Part shown: positions 9,568 through 18,138 of the stretch, piece by piece
Layout of the letters: every line of letters begins with the position of its first letter
Position numbering within the stretch: the first letter of the stretch is position 1
Program-made: the position numbers and the translations under genes
Assembly (NCBI RefSeq): GCF_027213965.1
Contig: NZ_JAPWGX010000003.1
Coordinates: 682,001-746,000, forward strand
Length of the DNA stretch: 64,000 nt
Origin: Maritalea porphyrae
GTDB taxonomy: Bacteria; Pseudomonadota; Alphaproteobacteria; Rhizobiales; Devosiaceae
Reading direction: 5' to 3'
The notes under the pieces: model-generated
What the model was told of the DNA's origin: nothing
The model's database searches: none
Seen by the model: the letters and a program-made list of their open reading frames with translations, nothing else

Positions 9568-10410
9568 TTGGCTTCAATAGAAATCAACCGTTTTGAACAA
9601 GCAGACGTAAAAATCTGGGGCTTCATTGCCGTGGGTGTTGTTACATCAATGGTCTTGCTAACGAGCATTGCGAACTTTGTGCCGTCGAAATTTTTGAACG
9701 GTCTACGCGAAACTCGAAATTCGTCAGGCACAATCAATCAATTGCAGGCCGAATTGACGTCAATTCGGCTGGAATTCGCCTCGCTCAAACGCGCCAACTC
9801 TATCGCTGGCACCAGACTAACGCTGGGCGAGGAATCAAGTTCAAAGTTCTCAAGGCGTGTTCGGGCCCTAGAATCAACTATTCCTATGCTTATGGAAGCA
9901 CTTCCGGCGGATGCGACGATTGACCGTTCATTGATCACAGCGTCGATCAATGAAGCGAATGGCGAAGAAATTATCAAAAGCACTGATGAGGTGAAGGTTG
10001 TCCAATCAAGCCTTTTCGATAACCGCCCAATGTCAGAAGCGTCGCCAGAGACTTTGCAGCAAGCTCTGCCCGAAAAGGTTGATGAGCAAGTACTGAACAT
10101 ACCAAACACAGTTGCCGACAACTCACCAGCTGTGCAAGTCAGCTCAACAGAGTTTGGTTTGATTATAGGCCCAACAGTAACCGTTGATGGCGCGCCAATC
10201 GTTTGGCAGCGCTACAAAGCGGATGTTGGCACATTGTTGATTGGTTTGGAGCCGAGATTGCTGCCAATCAATAATGATTCTGGTGATTTGAGATTAATAG
10301 CCGGTCCAATCTCAGATATTTCAGAGGCCATTTCGCTATGTTTGCAGATTTCTCGCACTGGTGTGACGTGCGAAGCTAGCGGTTTTGGGGGCGTTGAACT
10401 CTCTCGCTAA
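9568..10410 (+). CDS. Membrane-anchored protein with a SPOR-like C-terminal domain
   Basis: A 280-residue protein I cannot name. A single hydrophobic segment near residues 19-38 (GFIAVGVVTSMVLLTSIANF) anchors it, with a short cytoplasmic head. The middle (about 50-190) is rich in Ser, Glu and Asn and probably flexible, with a possible short coiled coil. The last 35 residues (RLIAGPISD, then SLCLQISRTGVTCE) resemble the small SPOR-like fold found in many alphaproteobacterial envelope proteins, so it may bind peptidoglycan or act at the division site. That is an inference from pattern only. The start is TTG at 9568 with GGGGAG seven bases upstream. It is divergent from glmU and followed by tRNA-Lys. 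Confidence 0.6.
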   Translation: MASIEINRFEQADVKIWGFIAVGVVTSMVLLTSIANFVPSKFLNGLRETRNSSGTINQLQAELTSIRLEFASLKRANSIAGTRLTLGEESSSKFSRRVRALESTIPMLMEALPADATIDRSLITASINEANGEEIIKSTDEVKVVQSSLFDNRPMSEASPETLQQALPEKVDEQVLNIPNTVADNSPAVQVSSTEFGLIIGPTVTVDGAPIVWQRYKADVGTLLIGLEPRLLPINNDSGDLRLIAGPISDISEAISLCLQISRTGVTCEASGFGGVELSR

Positions 10411-10451
10411 ATGAGCGTGAAAGAAAAATTCAAAAAGTTGGATTTTTCTTG

Positions 10452-10479
10452 TTGACTTAGCAGCCAATAAAACTATTGT
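10452..10479 (+). promoter_or_regulatory. Probable sigma-70 promoter of tRNA-Lys
   Basis: A -35 box TTGACT (10452-10457) and a -10 box TATTGT (10474-10479) are separated by 16 bases. They lie 27 bases before the tRNA 5' end, which leaves room for a short precursor leader. A weak A/T hairpin immediately upstream (10420-10450) may end the preceding gene. Confidence 0.6.
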
Positions 10480-10505
10480 CCGCGCTGTTCGCCAGTGAAT
10501 TTCAA

Positions 10506-10581
10506 GTGCCCGTAGCTCAGCTGGTAGAGCATCCGACTTTTAATCGGACGGTCGACAGTTCGAATCTGTCCGGGCACACCA
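10506..10581 (+). tRNA. tRNA-Lys (anticodon UUU)
   Basis: A complete 76-nt cloverleaf with encoded CCA. The acceptor stem pairs GTGCCCG (10506-10512) with CGGGCAC (10571-10577). The D arm contains AGCTCAGCTGGTAGAGC. The anticodon stem TCCGA/TCGGA closes the loop CTTTTAA, giving anticodon TTT at 10539-10541. The T arm contains GTTCGAATC. No integrase gene or repeat of the tRNA 3' end is visible nearby. Confidence 0.98.
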
Positions 10582-10666
10582 TTCTTCTTAGACATCATTG
10601 TGTAGAGTAATCAGCTACTTAGCTGACCTCTCGATGTGGAAGTTTGTGGCAGATCACATGGAATGC

Positions 10667-11305
10667 CTAGGCGCCGATTTTTGCCAAAACCACGCGCAAA
10701 GCCTTAAAAAGGTTTTTGTCGACGGTGGGTAGCAGGCGCGTCCAGTCCTCATAAACCTTCAATTCCTCGGGCCCATCACTGATGCCCCGTAGCACGATTA
10801 GGGGCACACTAAAGGCTTGGCACAGACGCAGGACAGCATAGCTTTCCATATCCACCATATCTTGCTCAATATGTTCAAAGCTCTTGGTGAGGACAATATC
10901 AGCGCCTGTAGATAGGCTAGCGTGATCTATTCCATCTACAAGGTTGGTCATGTTGATGACAGCTGGCTGCTCCAAAAACGGCGTTTGGCCCTTCTCAAAA
11001 CCGAGCGGGCTTGCATCCATGTCCCGATAGGCAATACTGCTTGCTTGGAATACCTCACCTTGTGGCAAAGTTGCTGATCCAGAAGACCCAAGCAGCACAA
11101 CGAAGTCCGGCAATGTTTTAACTGAAGTCAGAATCAATGCGGTGTTGAGGGCTGCTTCAACCGGTCCAACACCTATGATTGATGGAACAATGATCTTTTT
11201 TAGATTCGTCAAATACTCGGCGGCGGTCGCCATCAAGAACAAGACTGTTTTGCCATTCTTCAGGGTTTTCAGTTCAACATTTGGGATCACAGGTGAAGCG
11301 AGCAT
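10667..11305 (-). CDS. 5'-methylthioadenosine / S-adenosylhomocysteine nucleosidase-like protein
   Basis: This belongs to the MTA/SAH nucleosidase group of the nucleoside phosphorylase superfamily, which hydrolyses MTA and SAH to adenine and the thioribose product. It shows an N-terminal glycine-rich strand (GVGPVEAALN), the GSSGSATLPQGEV stretch, and the key VDMESYA motif, in which Met and Glu bind the ribose, followed by LIVLRGISDGPEE with the catalytic Asp. The frame is open from 11350, but I prefer ATG 11305, which gives the usual N-terminus (MLASPVIPNVEL, 212 residues) and avoids a long overlap with the upstream gene. It lies 13 bases after the dehydratase-like gene, so the two are probably co-transcribed. 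MtnN, Pfs or a relaxed-specificity paralogue are all possible. Confidence 0.78.
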   Translation of the reverse strand: MLASPVIPNVELKTLKNGKTVLFLMATAAEYLTNLKKIIVPSIIGVGPVEAALNTALILTSVKTLPDFVVLLGSSGSATLPQGEVFQASSIAYRDMDASPLGFEKGQTPFLEQPAVINMTNLVDGIDHASLSTGADIVLTKSFEHIEQDMVDMESYAVLRLCQAFSVPLIVLRGISDGPEELKVYEDWTRLLPTVDKNLFKALRVVLAKIGA

Positions 11306-11318
11306 CGGTTTTCTCGTA

Positions 11319-12278
11319 CTAGATGAGTGGTAGGATGGTTTGATCGTCAAAGTTTGCGCCGCACAGTAGCACTACGTTGTTCTGACCACGATATTTTTGA
11401 GCTTGTTGGACCAAACCGGCCAGAGCCAACGCAGCTGCCCCCTCCACTATTTGATATTCTTGCCGCGCCAGCATTTTAAGGCTGTTTGCGATTTCTGCCT
11501 CATCGCAGATAATCAAGTCATCAATGACTTCGCTCGCGATTGGAAGTGTCAAACTTCCTTCGTCCATGGCCCCAGCAACGCCATCGGCTAACGTATCAAA
11601 ATGTTCAACGTCAATGACATTGCCATGTCGAATTGCCGCATCAAGTGCTGCGGAGTTTTTGGCCGAAACACCAACAATGTTGATATTGTCGCCAAAGGCC
11701 TTCAACACAGAACCAATACCACTAACAAGGCCACCACCGCCTAAGGATATAAAGACGTTGTCGACGTTTGGAACCTGCTCGAGGAGCTCCAACCCAATTG
11801 TACCCTGGCCCGCAAAGATATCCACATCATTGTATGGTGAAACGTAGATCAGGTTTTCATCCTGGGCAGCGGCCGCACGTGCGATCACTTCTGAATGGCC
11901 GGAATTGTCTCCCTCTTGGACAATTTGGACGCCAAACGATCTAATTCTTTCTAGCTTTTTTGGTGAAACATTGGTGGGTAGATAAACCGTCAAATTGTGG
12001 CCAAGAATGGATGCCGCAAATGACGAAGCAATGCCGTGATTGCCAGAACTTGCCGTAACCACGCTTTGCTCAGCATTCAATGTTGTCAACTTGCTCAGTG
12101 CGCCGCGCAGTTTGAAAGAGCCGGTGTGCTGGAAGTTTTCGGCTTTAAAAAACAGCTGACAATCCAAGTCATTCCCAATCGCCTTGGATGGCAAGCAAGG
12201 GGTCACATAAATGTGCTGCGCAATTCGCGCACGTGCTTTCACTGAGTTGGCTGCAGATATGTAACACTCATTAATCAT
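11319..12278 (-). CDS. PLP-dependent serine/threonine dehydratase-like enzyme
   Basis: A fold-type II PLP enzyme of the threonine dehydratase/serine racemase group. The Schiff-base lysine lies in GSFKLRGA, the cofactor-carboxylate loop is SSGNHG, and the phosphate-binding loop is GGGGLVSG. There is no C-terminal ACT domain, so this is the catabolic or racemase-like form rather than biosynthetic IlvA. The family includes threonine/serine dehydratase, serine racemase, EutB of hydroxyectoine use, and beta-hydroxyaspartate dehydratase; substrate cannot be read from sequence. The frame is open from a TTG at 12320, but ATG 12278 gives a normal N-terminus (MINECYISAANSV, 319 residues). It runs divergently from the aminotransferase gene across a gap of about 117 bases that holds a palindrome. 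Confidence 0.8.
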   Translation of the reverse strand: MINECYISAANSVKARARIAQHIYVTPCLPSKAIGNDLDCQLFFKAENFQHTGSFKLRGALSKLTTLNAEQSVVTASSGNHGIASSFAASILGHNLTVYLPTNVSPKKLERIRSFGVQIVQEGDNSGHSEVIARAAAAQDENLIYVSPYNDVDIFAGQGTIGLELLEQVPNVDNVFISLGGGGLVSGIGSVLKAFGDNINIVGVSAKNSAALDAAIRHGNVIDVEHFDTLADGVAGAMDEGSLTLPIASEVIDDLIICDEAEIANSLKMLARQEYQIVEGAAALALAGLVQQAQKYRGQNNVVLLCGANFDDQTILPLI

Positions 12279-12332
12279 GACAATGCTCGTTTCTCTTCTC
12301 GTGGCGACCAAAGTCGACAATTTGTACGTTTT

Positions 12333-12345
12333 GTCTATTTTAGAC
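12333..12345. promoter_or_regulatory. Candidate operator palindrome in the divergent promoter region
   Basis: A perfect inverted repeat, GTCTA-TTT-TAGAC, sits between the two divergent genes of the amino-acid cluster. Its place suggests a binding site for the DauR-like regulator encoded at 13511, but a 5-bp arm can occur by chance in an A/T-rich gap. Confidence 0.35.
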
Positions 12346-12395
12346 TTTTCATCTCAATAGATCAACGTTATATTGCGTTCAACTTGGAGGACATG

Positions 12396-13511
12396 ATGGA
12401 CATCGTTGAATTTTCAATCGAGCGTATACAATCGCTTTACGAAAACACTGTCGACTACAATTTATCTGATAGCGGCGTTCACCCCTATACCTTGCGCGAA
12501 TTGCTCGATGCCGAGCAAATTAATCAACTGCTGGATGTTGAGCTGGGGTATGGATGGACCAATGGCGGCGTTGAATTGCGCCAATCGATCTCCAAATTGT
12601 ACAAAGACAAAAATGCCGACAATGTGATTGTCACCAATGGCTCAGCGGAGGCCAACTTTGTTCTGGTGATGGGTATGCTGAACCCTGGTGATGAACTGGT
12701 TGTTATTGTGCCGAACTATTTGCAGATTTGGGGCTGGGCAAAGGCGTTAAATGTCAAAGTCGTTGAAGTGCCGTTGCGCGAGGAACTTGGCTGGTTGCCC
12801 GATATGGACGAGTTGAAGGATGCCATTACGCCGAACACCAAAATGATTTCATATTGCTCGCCGAACAACCCAACCGGCAGTGTTCTGCCGCAAGAAACAT
12901 TGGAACAGATTGTTGATTTGGCGCGCGCGCAGGGGATTTATGTGCATGCAGACGAGGTCTACAAAGGCTCTGAGCTGGACGGCAACGAAGGTCCAAGCAT
13001 TGCGGATCTATATGAAAAGGGCATTGCAACCAATGGTCTTTCCAAAGCAATGGCCCTACCCGGCTTGCGGGTTGGTTGGCTTGCGGGGCCCAAAGACGTC
13101 ATTGATCGCGCTTGGCACTGCAAAGACTACACCTCAATTACAACCAGTTCAGTCAGCGAATTTGCGGCAAACATTGTAGTTCAACCGCAAAAGCGGTCTG
13201 AAATATTGGAGCGGAGCCGCACAATTTTGAACCAAAATGTTGCCACGCTTGATGAATGGATTAAGCAGAATAGTGAAAACTATTCGTGTCAGTTGCCACA
13301 GGCTGGCGGAATGGCATTTGTGCGCTATTCGATGAATATCAATTCAACGGACCTCGTGCACAGGATGCGCACCGAGCGCTCCATCATGCTTTTGCCAGGT
13401 GATTGCTATGGCATGGACGGGTATATAAGAATTGGTGTCGGCGCACCGTCTGATCACTTAAAAGCAGGGCTTGCGCAATTGCATGAATTCACTCGCGGGC
13501 TAAATGACTGA
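12396..13511 (+). CDS. Class I/II PLP-dependent aminotransferase
   Basis: A fold-type I aminotransferase of about 371 residues. Visible motifs are LGYGWTNGGVELR near the N-terminus, TNGSAEAN for cofactor phosphate contacts, the YCSPNNPTG signature with its cofactor-stacking Asn, HADEVYKG with the Asp that pairs with the pyridine nitrogen, and GLSKAMALPGLRVGWLAGP with the catalytic Lys. The closest pattern I recall is a broad group of uncharacterised aminotransferases related to capreomycidine-synthase-like and arginine-handling enzymes; this is tentative. GGAGG at 12386-12390 best serves the second of two adjacent ATGs (12396; 12393 is the alternative). The TGA stop shares one base with the ATG of the regulator gene, so the two are translationally coupled. 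Confidence 0.82.
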   Translation: MDIVEFSIERIQSLYENTVDYNLSDSGVHPYTLRELLDAEQINQLLDVELGYGWTNGGVELRQSISKLYKDKNADNVIVTNGSAEANFVLVMGMLNPGDELVVIVPNYLQIWGWAKALNVKVVEVPLREELGWLPDMDELKDAITPNTKMISYCSPNNPTGSVLPQETLEQIVDLARAQGIYVHADEVYKGSELDGNEGPSIADLYEKGIATNGLSKAMALPGLRVGWLAGPKDVIDRAWHCKDYTSITTSSVSEFAANIVVQPQKRSEILERSRTILNQNVATLDEWIKQNSENYSCQLPQAGGMAFVRYSMNINSTDLVHRMRTERSIMLLPGDCYGMDGYIRIGVGAPSDHLKAGLAQLHEFTRGLND

Positions 13512-14116
13512 TGGACGAAACCACCGTAGAAAACGCGCGAAATTTTGCTGACGCCATTGCTGCATTGCTAGCGCCAAATGCAGAAGTGATTGTGCATGAT
13601 GTTGGATCAGAAACAATTCAATATATTGCCAACAACTTCTCTAAGCGCGCGATTGGTGACCCGTCAAATCTGAAAGAAATTGACTTTTCGCCCGATGAGA
13701 ATGTTATCGGGCCATATGAAAAGCTCAACTGGAATGGGCGGCGCATCAAATCAATCAGTCTGGTCATGCGCAGCAGCGAGGGACGCGCATCTGCCCTTGT
13801 GTGCATCAATATGGATCTATCGCAATTCGACCAAGCTAGACAGGTTTTGTCCAGCCTGATGAGTGTGCAAGAATCCAAAGCAAAACCGGCGAACCTATTC
13901 AACGAAGACTGGCATGAACAAATAAATGTTTTCATCAGCCAGTGGGCGGCCACACAAAACTCAAGCGTCGATCGTTTGACCCGCGAGCAGAAGAAACAGC
14001 TGGTGCTAGATTTGAACGAAAAGAAAGCCTTTGCCGCAAAGCACTCAGTTAACTATGTGGCACGAGTGATCGGATTGGGACGCGCCACAATATACAATTA
14101 TCTGAAAGAGACCTAG
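13511..14116 (+). CDS. YheO/DauR-type transcriptional regulator (PAS-like plus HTH)
   Basis: A 201-residue regulator with the two-part layout of the YheO family. The N-terminal PAS-like sensor domain (about 1-115) contains APNAEVIVHDVGSE and the later ALVCINMDLS. The C-terminal helix-turn-helix (about 155-200) contains LTREQKKQLVLDLNEK and ends VARVIGLGRATIYNYLKE, the usual recognition helix of this family. Known members include DauR, which represses the D-arginine catabolic genes of Pseudomonas. It overlaps the aminotransferase stop by one base, so it probably controls that operon and the divergent dehydratase gene. The ligand is unknown; an amino acid or an imine/keto derivative is the natural guess. 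Confidence 0.82.
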   Translation: MDETTVENARNFADAIAALLAPNAEVIVHDVGSETIQYIANNFSKRAIGDPSNLKEIDFSPDENVIGPYEKLNWNGRRIKSISLVMRSSEGRASALVCINMDLSQFDQARQVLSSLMSVQESKAKPANLFNEDWHEQINVFISQWAATQNSSVDRLTREQKKQLVLDLNEKKAFAAKHSVNYVARVIGLGRATIYNYLKET

Positions 14117-14133
14117 TTCGTTGTAGTGTTCTT

Positions 14134-15090
14134 TTAGACCACCCCATCCGCTTCCAACACGGTGCGCGCCGCCGCGATGTCTTGGCTCGCAAGCCCAGTT
14201 AGATCCGCGATCGTAATCTGATCGTTTGTTTGACGGCCCAACTTTTTGTTGGCCAGCACATTGCCAAGTTCTACGCAGTCGTTCTGAGAAATCAAACCAG
14301 CGGCATTTGCGTTGGCAAACTCACCATGATCAAGGCATTGGTCAATTTTGTCAGCCACCAGTATATGTGCTCTTTTGATGAGCGATATATCAAGCTCGCT
14401 TTTTCCGGGCGCATCCGCGCCAGATGCTGTGATGTGAGTGCCGGTTTGCACCCACTCATCCATAATGATTGGCGTTCTACTGGGTGTGGTCGTCATTATT
14501 ATCTCGGCCTCTCCACAGCCTAACTCCAAATTTGTGCATTGGGATAACTTACAATCTGCCGCGTTCATCTCTTCGACAAATTTCGCTAGTTTTTCAGCAC
14601 TGCGCGCCCATACTTTGAAATTGAAAGTGCGCTCTGGCATAAGATTTTTGAGTGCCAAAATCTGTTGTGTTGCTTGAATTCCTGCTCCAACGACCAGGAC
14701 ATTCTTAGCGCTTGGTTTTGCCAATTTTCTGGTGGCAATTGCTGCACCTATTGCTGTTCTGAGATCAGTGAGAAAACCCTCATCCTGCAAGATGGCCACC
14801 ACCTCACCTGTTTGCGCTGATAGTGCGACCATCATGCCGTTGCTGGTGGGTAATCCCAATTTCGCATTACCATAGAAACCAGTTGCGATTTTTACGATGA
14901 ATACACTATCTCCATGCAAATGGCCGAACTTGACGTGGCAATCACCATTATGTTGCGCAAGCGGCAAATAGCCAACTGGTGGAATAGTTGCCCCACCATT
15001 GGAGACTGCGATGTAGGAACGCTCAATTGCTTCAGCCATCGAATTGAAGTCTGACAGGCTAACAATTTCTTCCCGATTTAAAATACGCAC
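14134..15090 (-). CDS. Ornithine cyclodeaminase / mu-crystallin family protein
   Basis: A member of the OCD/mu-crystallin family, which includes ornithine and lysine cyclodeaminases, alanine and arginine dehydrogenases (DauB-type) and iminosuccinate or ketimine reductases. The Rossmann dinucleotide motif VVGAGIQATQQ is near the middle and the TASGADAPGKSELD stretch holds the conserved catalytic Asp. Which reaction it performs cannot be read directly. The frame is open to an ATG at 15129, but that leaves no ribosome site; GTG at 15090 has GGAG five bases upstream and gives the usual start (RILNREEI, 318 residues). A TTGACA box on this strand (15147-15142) also favours a start downstream of 15129. 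It is convergent with the regulator gene. Confidence 0.82.
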   Translation of the reverse strand: MRILNREEIVSLSDFNSMAEAIERSYIAVSNGGATIPPVGYLPLAQHNGDCHVKFGHLHGDSVFIVKIATGFYGNAKLGLPTSNGMMVALSAQTGEVVAILQDEGFLTDLRTAIGAAIATRKLAKPSAKNVLVVGAGIQATQQILALKNLMPERTFNFKVWARSAEKLAKFVEEMNAADCKLSQCTNLELGCGEAEIIMTTTPSRTPIIMDEWVQTGTHITASGADAPGKSELDISLIKRAHILVADKIDQCLDHGEFANANAAGLISQNDCVELGNVLANKKLGRQTNDQITIADLTGLASQDIAAARTVLEADGVV

Positions 15091-15188
15091 ATCAGCTCCA
15101 TATTTGGACTTTTTGTCCACTTTGTACATTGCGTCCGGCTATGTCAAGGAGTTGGTGATTGGGTTGAGCTGCTGTGATAAGCTTACTC

Positions 15189-16499
15189 ATGATGACGCGA
15201 TATGTTGGAATATTTGCTTTAGTTTTGTTCGGCCTCACATCTGCAGCCGCCGGCGATCAACTTGTTCTTTTTGGTCCCACTGCTTTTTCTCTCGCTGATC
15301 CTAAACTGAATTCATCAGACCTTGCCAAATTCAATTATGGCAGGGGGTTGTTTCACCATGAATGGGAAGTACACGAACACGCGGATGGCACCCAGAGCGG
15401 TTTAGGCCCTTTGTTTTCTGCAAACTCTTGTGCAAGCTGTCACGTCAGAGATGGACGCGGACAGGCCCCTGCACAAGGTTCGTTCTCGCCCTCATTTGTT
15501 ATAGCAGTTGGCATTCCATCTCTTGAATTTGGCACGAGAGCAGACAAAACCTATGGCAGCCAAATACAAGTGAATGGCGTGGGAACACCGCCGGAGGCGA
15601 TTGTTCGGGTGACATACATAACAACAACAAAAACAATGGCTACCGGCGACTTAGTGGAGCTTCAACACCCGGAATATGAAGCGACAGACCTTGCCTATGG
15701 TGAGTTGGAGCCAGAAGCCAAATTGTCTGGACGGTTGCCGCAAGCTCTGATTGGCTTAGGGTACTTAGAAACGGTTCCTGAAGAGACCTTAGCGCAAAAT
15801 GCTGATCCTTTTGATTTGAATAAAGATGGTATTTCTGGACGAATTTCATTTCTTGCAAACGGTGAAATTGGGCGTTTTGGTTGGAAAGCTGAAACACCAA
15901 CTGTACTTCATCAAACTTCCAAAGCCGCTAGCGGTGACATGGGCATTTCAACACCCCTCTTTTCCGCTTACGCTGGCGATTGCACACAGTTGCAGCCTCA
16001 ATGTTTACAGGCGAGCCTAACCCAACCGGAGAACAAAACCACTGAACTTGATGGCAATGAGGCCCGAATACTTGCGCTTTACAGCGCCAACCTGGCCGTG
16101 CCACCTCGCAGGCATGTCGATAATGACGATGTGTTGGCAGGGGAAAAACTGTTTCAGTCGATTGGCTGCCAGACTTGTCACGTCGCAAAGTTTGACCAAG
16201 AGCAGGAATTTGCGCCTGCATACACAGACTTGCTGTTGCACGATATGGGAAATGGATTGCGCGATCCGGCATTTGGCGACACTGAATTGGCGCGGGAATG
16301 GCGCACCCCGCCGCTATGGGGCCTTGGGTACACCAAGGAAGTCAACGGGAATGAGAATTATCTACATGATGGTAGAGCAAGAACACTTACGGAAGCCATT
16401 TTGTGGCATGATGGTGAAGCGGCAAGTTCAAAAGAAGATTTCCGTTCACTCGAATTGAATGAACGGAATCAACTGCTTAATTTCTTAAATTCGCTCTAG
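15189..16499 (+). CDS. Di-haem c-type oxidoreductase (DHOR/DUF1111 family), exported
   Basis: An exported protein of about 436 residues. After a signal peptide ([14 protein letters not shown], cleavage near SAAAG) there are two CxxCH haem c attachment sites: SCASCH near residue 85 and CQTCH near residue 325. The sequence matches the DHOR/DUF1111 group, distantly like di-haem cytochrome c peroxidases, often annotated thiol oxidoreductase. These genes commonly sit beside imelysin-type periplasmic iron-uptake genes, but no such partner is present here. Two adjacent ATGs (15189, 15192) or an upstream GTG (15174) could be the start; none has a strong ribosome site. Its stop overlaps the convergent pgi stop in the sequence CTAG. 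Confidence 0.8.
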   Translation: MMTRYVGIFALVLFGLTSAAAGDQLVLFGPTAFSLADPKLNSSDLAKFNYGRGLFHHEWEVHEHADGTQSGLGPLFSANSCASCHVRDGRGQAPAQGSFSPSFVIAVGIPSLEFGTRADKTYGSQIQVNGVGTPPEAIVRVTYITTTKTMATGDLVELQHPEYEATDLAYGELEPEAKLSGRLPQALIGLGYLETVPEETLAQNADPFDLNKDGISGRISFLANGEIGRFGWKAETPTVLHQTSKAASGDMGISTPLFSAYAGDCTQLQPQCLQASLTQPENKTTELDGNEARILALYSANLAVPPRRHVDNDDVLAGEKLFQSIGCQTCHVAKFDQEQEFAPAYTDLLLHDMGNGLRDPAFGDTELAREWRTPPLWGLGYTKEVNGNENYLHDGRARTLTEAILWHDGEAASSKEDFRSLELNERNQLLNFLNSL

Positions 16500-18130
16500 C
16501 GCAATGACTGGAAGCGCTGCAACAATCCTTGGGTCGAACAATCATGCGCGGTTGCCGCTTCATGGCCTTGTACTTTGGGCAAGAGTGCTTTGGCCAATTG
16601 TTTGCCCAATTCCACACCCCATTGATCGTAGGAATTGACGTTCCAAATGGCGCCTTGCACAAATACCTTGTGCTCATAAAGCGCAATCAAGCTGCCAAGG
16701 GTTTTGGGGGTCAGCTTCTTATAAAGAATGGTGTTGGAGGGGCGGTTGCCTGGGAACACTTTATGCGGCGCCAGTTCTCTTATTGCTTCAGAGCTCACCC
16801 CCGCTCCATGCAGTTCTTCTGTCACCTGTTCAATGGTTTTGCCCAGCATCAAGGCTTCAGATTGTGCGAAACAATTTGCCACTAGCTTTTCATGGTGAAC
16901 GGGATAGTCTTCTTCACCTTGTGCCGCCAACAAAAAATCGACGGGAATGACATCCGTACCTTGGTGGATCAATTGATAGAATGCATGTTGCCCGTTGGTG
17001 CCCGGCTCGCCCCAAACAATAGGACCAGTTGCATAGTCTACCGAGGTTCCATCACGCTGAACAGACTTGCCATTGCTTTCCATATCCTGCTGCTGCAAAT
17101 AGGCGGCAAAGCGCCCCAAGCGCTCGTCATATGGCAAAACGGCGTGGGTTGAGAAATCAAATGCATTGCGGTACCAGACGCCCAACAGCCCCATAATAAC
17201 GGGCATATTCTGCTCGAGTGGTGCGGTTAGGAAGTGCTGATCCATTTCTGCAGCGCCAATCAAGAAGTCATCAAAATGATCAGCACCAATCGCTAACATG
17301 ACCGAAAGGCCAATGGCACTCCAAACCGAATAACGTCCGCCAACCCAATCCCAGAAGCCGAAAATTCGGTCTTGCTGAATGCCAAAACTCGCGCAAGCAG
17401 CCAGATTTGTTGAAACCGCAACAAAATGATCCCCAACTGCGGCATCTCCAAGCGCAGCAGACAACCACTTGCGCGCGGAGTTGGCATTGGTCATCGTTTC
17501 ATCTGTCGTAAATGTCTTGGACGCCACGATAAACAGCGTAGTTTCTGGGTTGAGCCCATTAAGCGTATCCGCGATGTCTGAGCCATCGACGTTGGAGACA
17601 AAATGCGGCTTGATTTCCGATACGAATGGAGAAAGCGCGCGCACAACCATTGCGGGGCCAAGGTCTGAACCGCCAATGCCAATATTGACAACATCTGTGA
17701 TTTTCTTGCCCGTCGAGCCATTTATCTCGCCAGATCTCAGGGATGTCGCATAGGCACGCATGGCGGCCAACACTTTGCGAATGGGGGCGGAAATGTTTTC
17801 GCCATCGACTATTCGTTGGTCATTGCCTTGGTGGCGCAAAGCCATATGCATGACGGCGCGATTTTCTGTCGAATTTATGTGTTCACCTGACCACATTTGG
17901 TTGCGAAGCGTTTCGACACCCGAAGTGCGGGCTAAATCAAAAAGGCTGGCGAGTGATTTTTCGTCAATTCTGTTCTTGGAGTAGTCAAGGAACAACTCTC
18001 CGGCACAAAGTGAGAATTTTTTGAAACGTTGCGGATCATTTTGGAACATGTCCCGCATATGGATTTGTTCAATTCGTTGGCGGTCGGCATCCAATTTTGC
18101 GAGATCTTGAGCAACGTTTTGTTCTGACAT
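16496..18130 (-). CDS. pgi: Glucose-6-phosphate isomerase
   Basis: Interconverts glucose-6-phosphate and fructose-6-phosphate. The product is about 544 residues, the usual bacterial length. Family signatures are [48 protein letters not shown] and near the C-terminus [11 protein letters not shown] with the catalytic Lys. The frame is open from 18172, but ATG 18130 ([10 protein letters not shown]) gives the expected start and lies just after the tgt stop. It is the last gene of a minus-strand series beginning near gyrA, and probably supplies fructose-6-phosphate to the glmS pathway as well as glycolytic flux. Confidence 0.96.
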   Translation of the reverse strand: MSEQNVAQDLAKLDADRQRIEQIHMRDMFQNDPQRFKKFSLCAGELFLDYSKNRIDEKSLASLFDLARTSGVETLRNQMWSGEHINSTENRAVMHMALRHQGNDQRIVDGENISAPIRKVLAAMRAYATSLRSGEINGSTGKKITDVVNIGIGGSDLGPAMVVRALSPFVSEIKPHFVSNVDGSDIADTLNGLNPETTLFIVASKTFTTDETMTNANSARKWLSAALGDAAVGDHFVAVSTNLAACASFGIQQDRIFGFWDWVGGRYSVWSAIGLSVMLAIGADHFDDFLIGAAEMDQHFLTAPLEQNMPVIMGLLGVWYRNAFDFSTHAVLPYDERLGRFAAYLQQQDMESNGKSVQRDGTSVDYATGPIVWGEPGTNGQHAFYQLIHQGTDVIPVDFLLAAQGEEDYPVHHEKLVANCFAQSEALMLGKTIEQVTEELHGAGVSSEAIRELAPHKVFPGNRPSNTILYKKLTPKTLGSLIALYEHKVFVQGAIWNVNSYDQWGVELGKQLAKALLPKVQGHEAATAHDCSTQGLLQRFQSLR

Positions 18131-18138
18131 AGAAGTGC

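Noticed and set aside
10667-15090. A beta-hydroxyaspartate (glyoxylate-assimilation) cycle
   Set aside because: The dehydratase-like, aminotransferase and OCD-family genes resemble three of its four enzymes, but the beta-hydroxyaspartate aldolase gene is missing, the regulator is of YheO type rather than IclR type, and the aminotransferase is a class I/II enzyme of another branch.
10506-15090. A genomic island inserted at tRNA-Lys
   Set aside because: The accessory-looking genes start right after the tRNA, but there is no integrase, no repeat of the tRNA 3' end and no clear shift in base composition.
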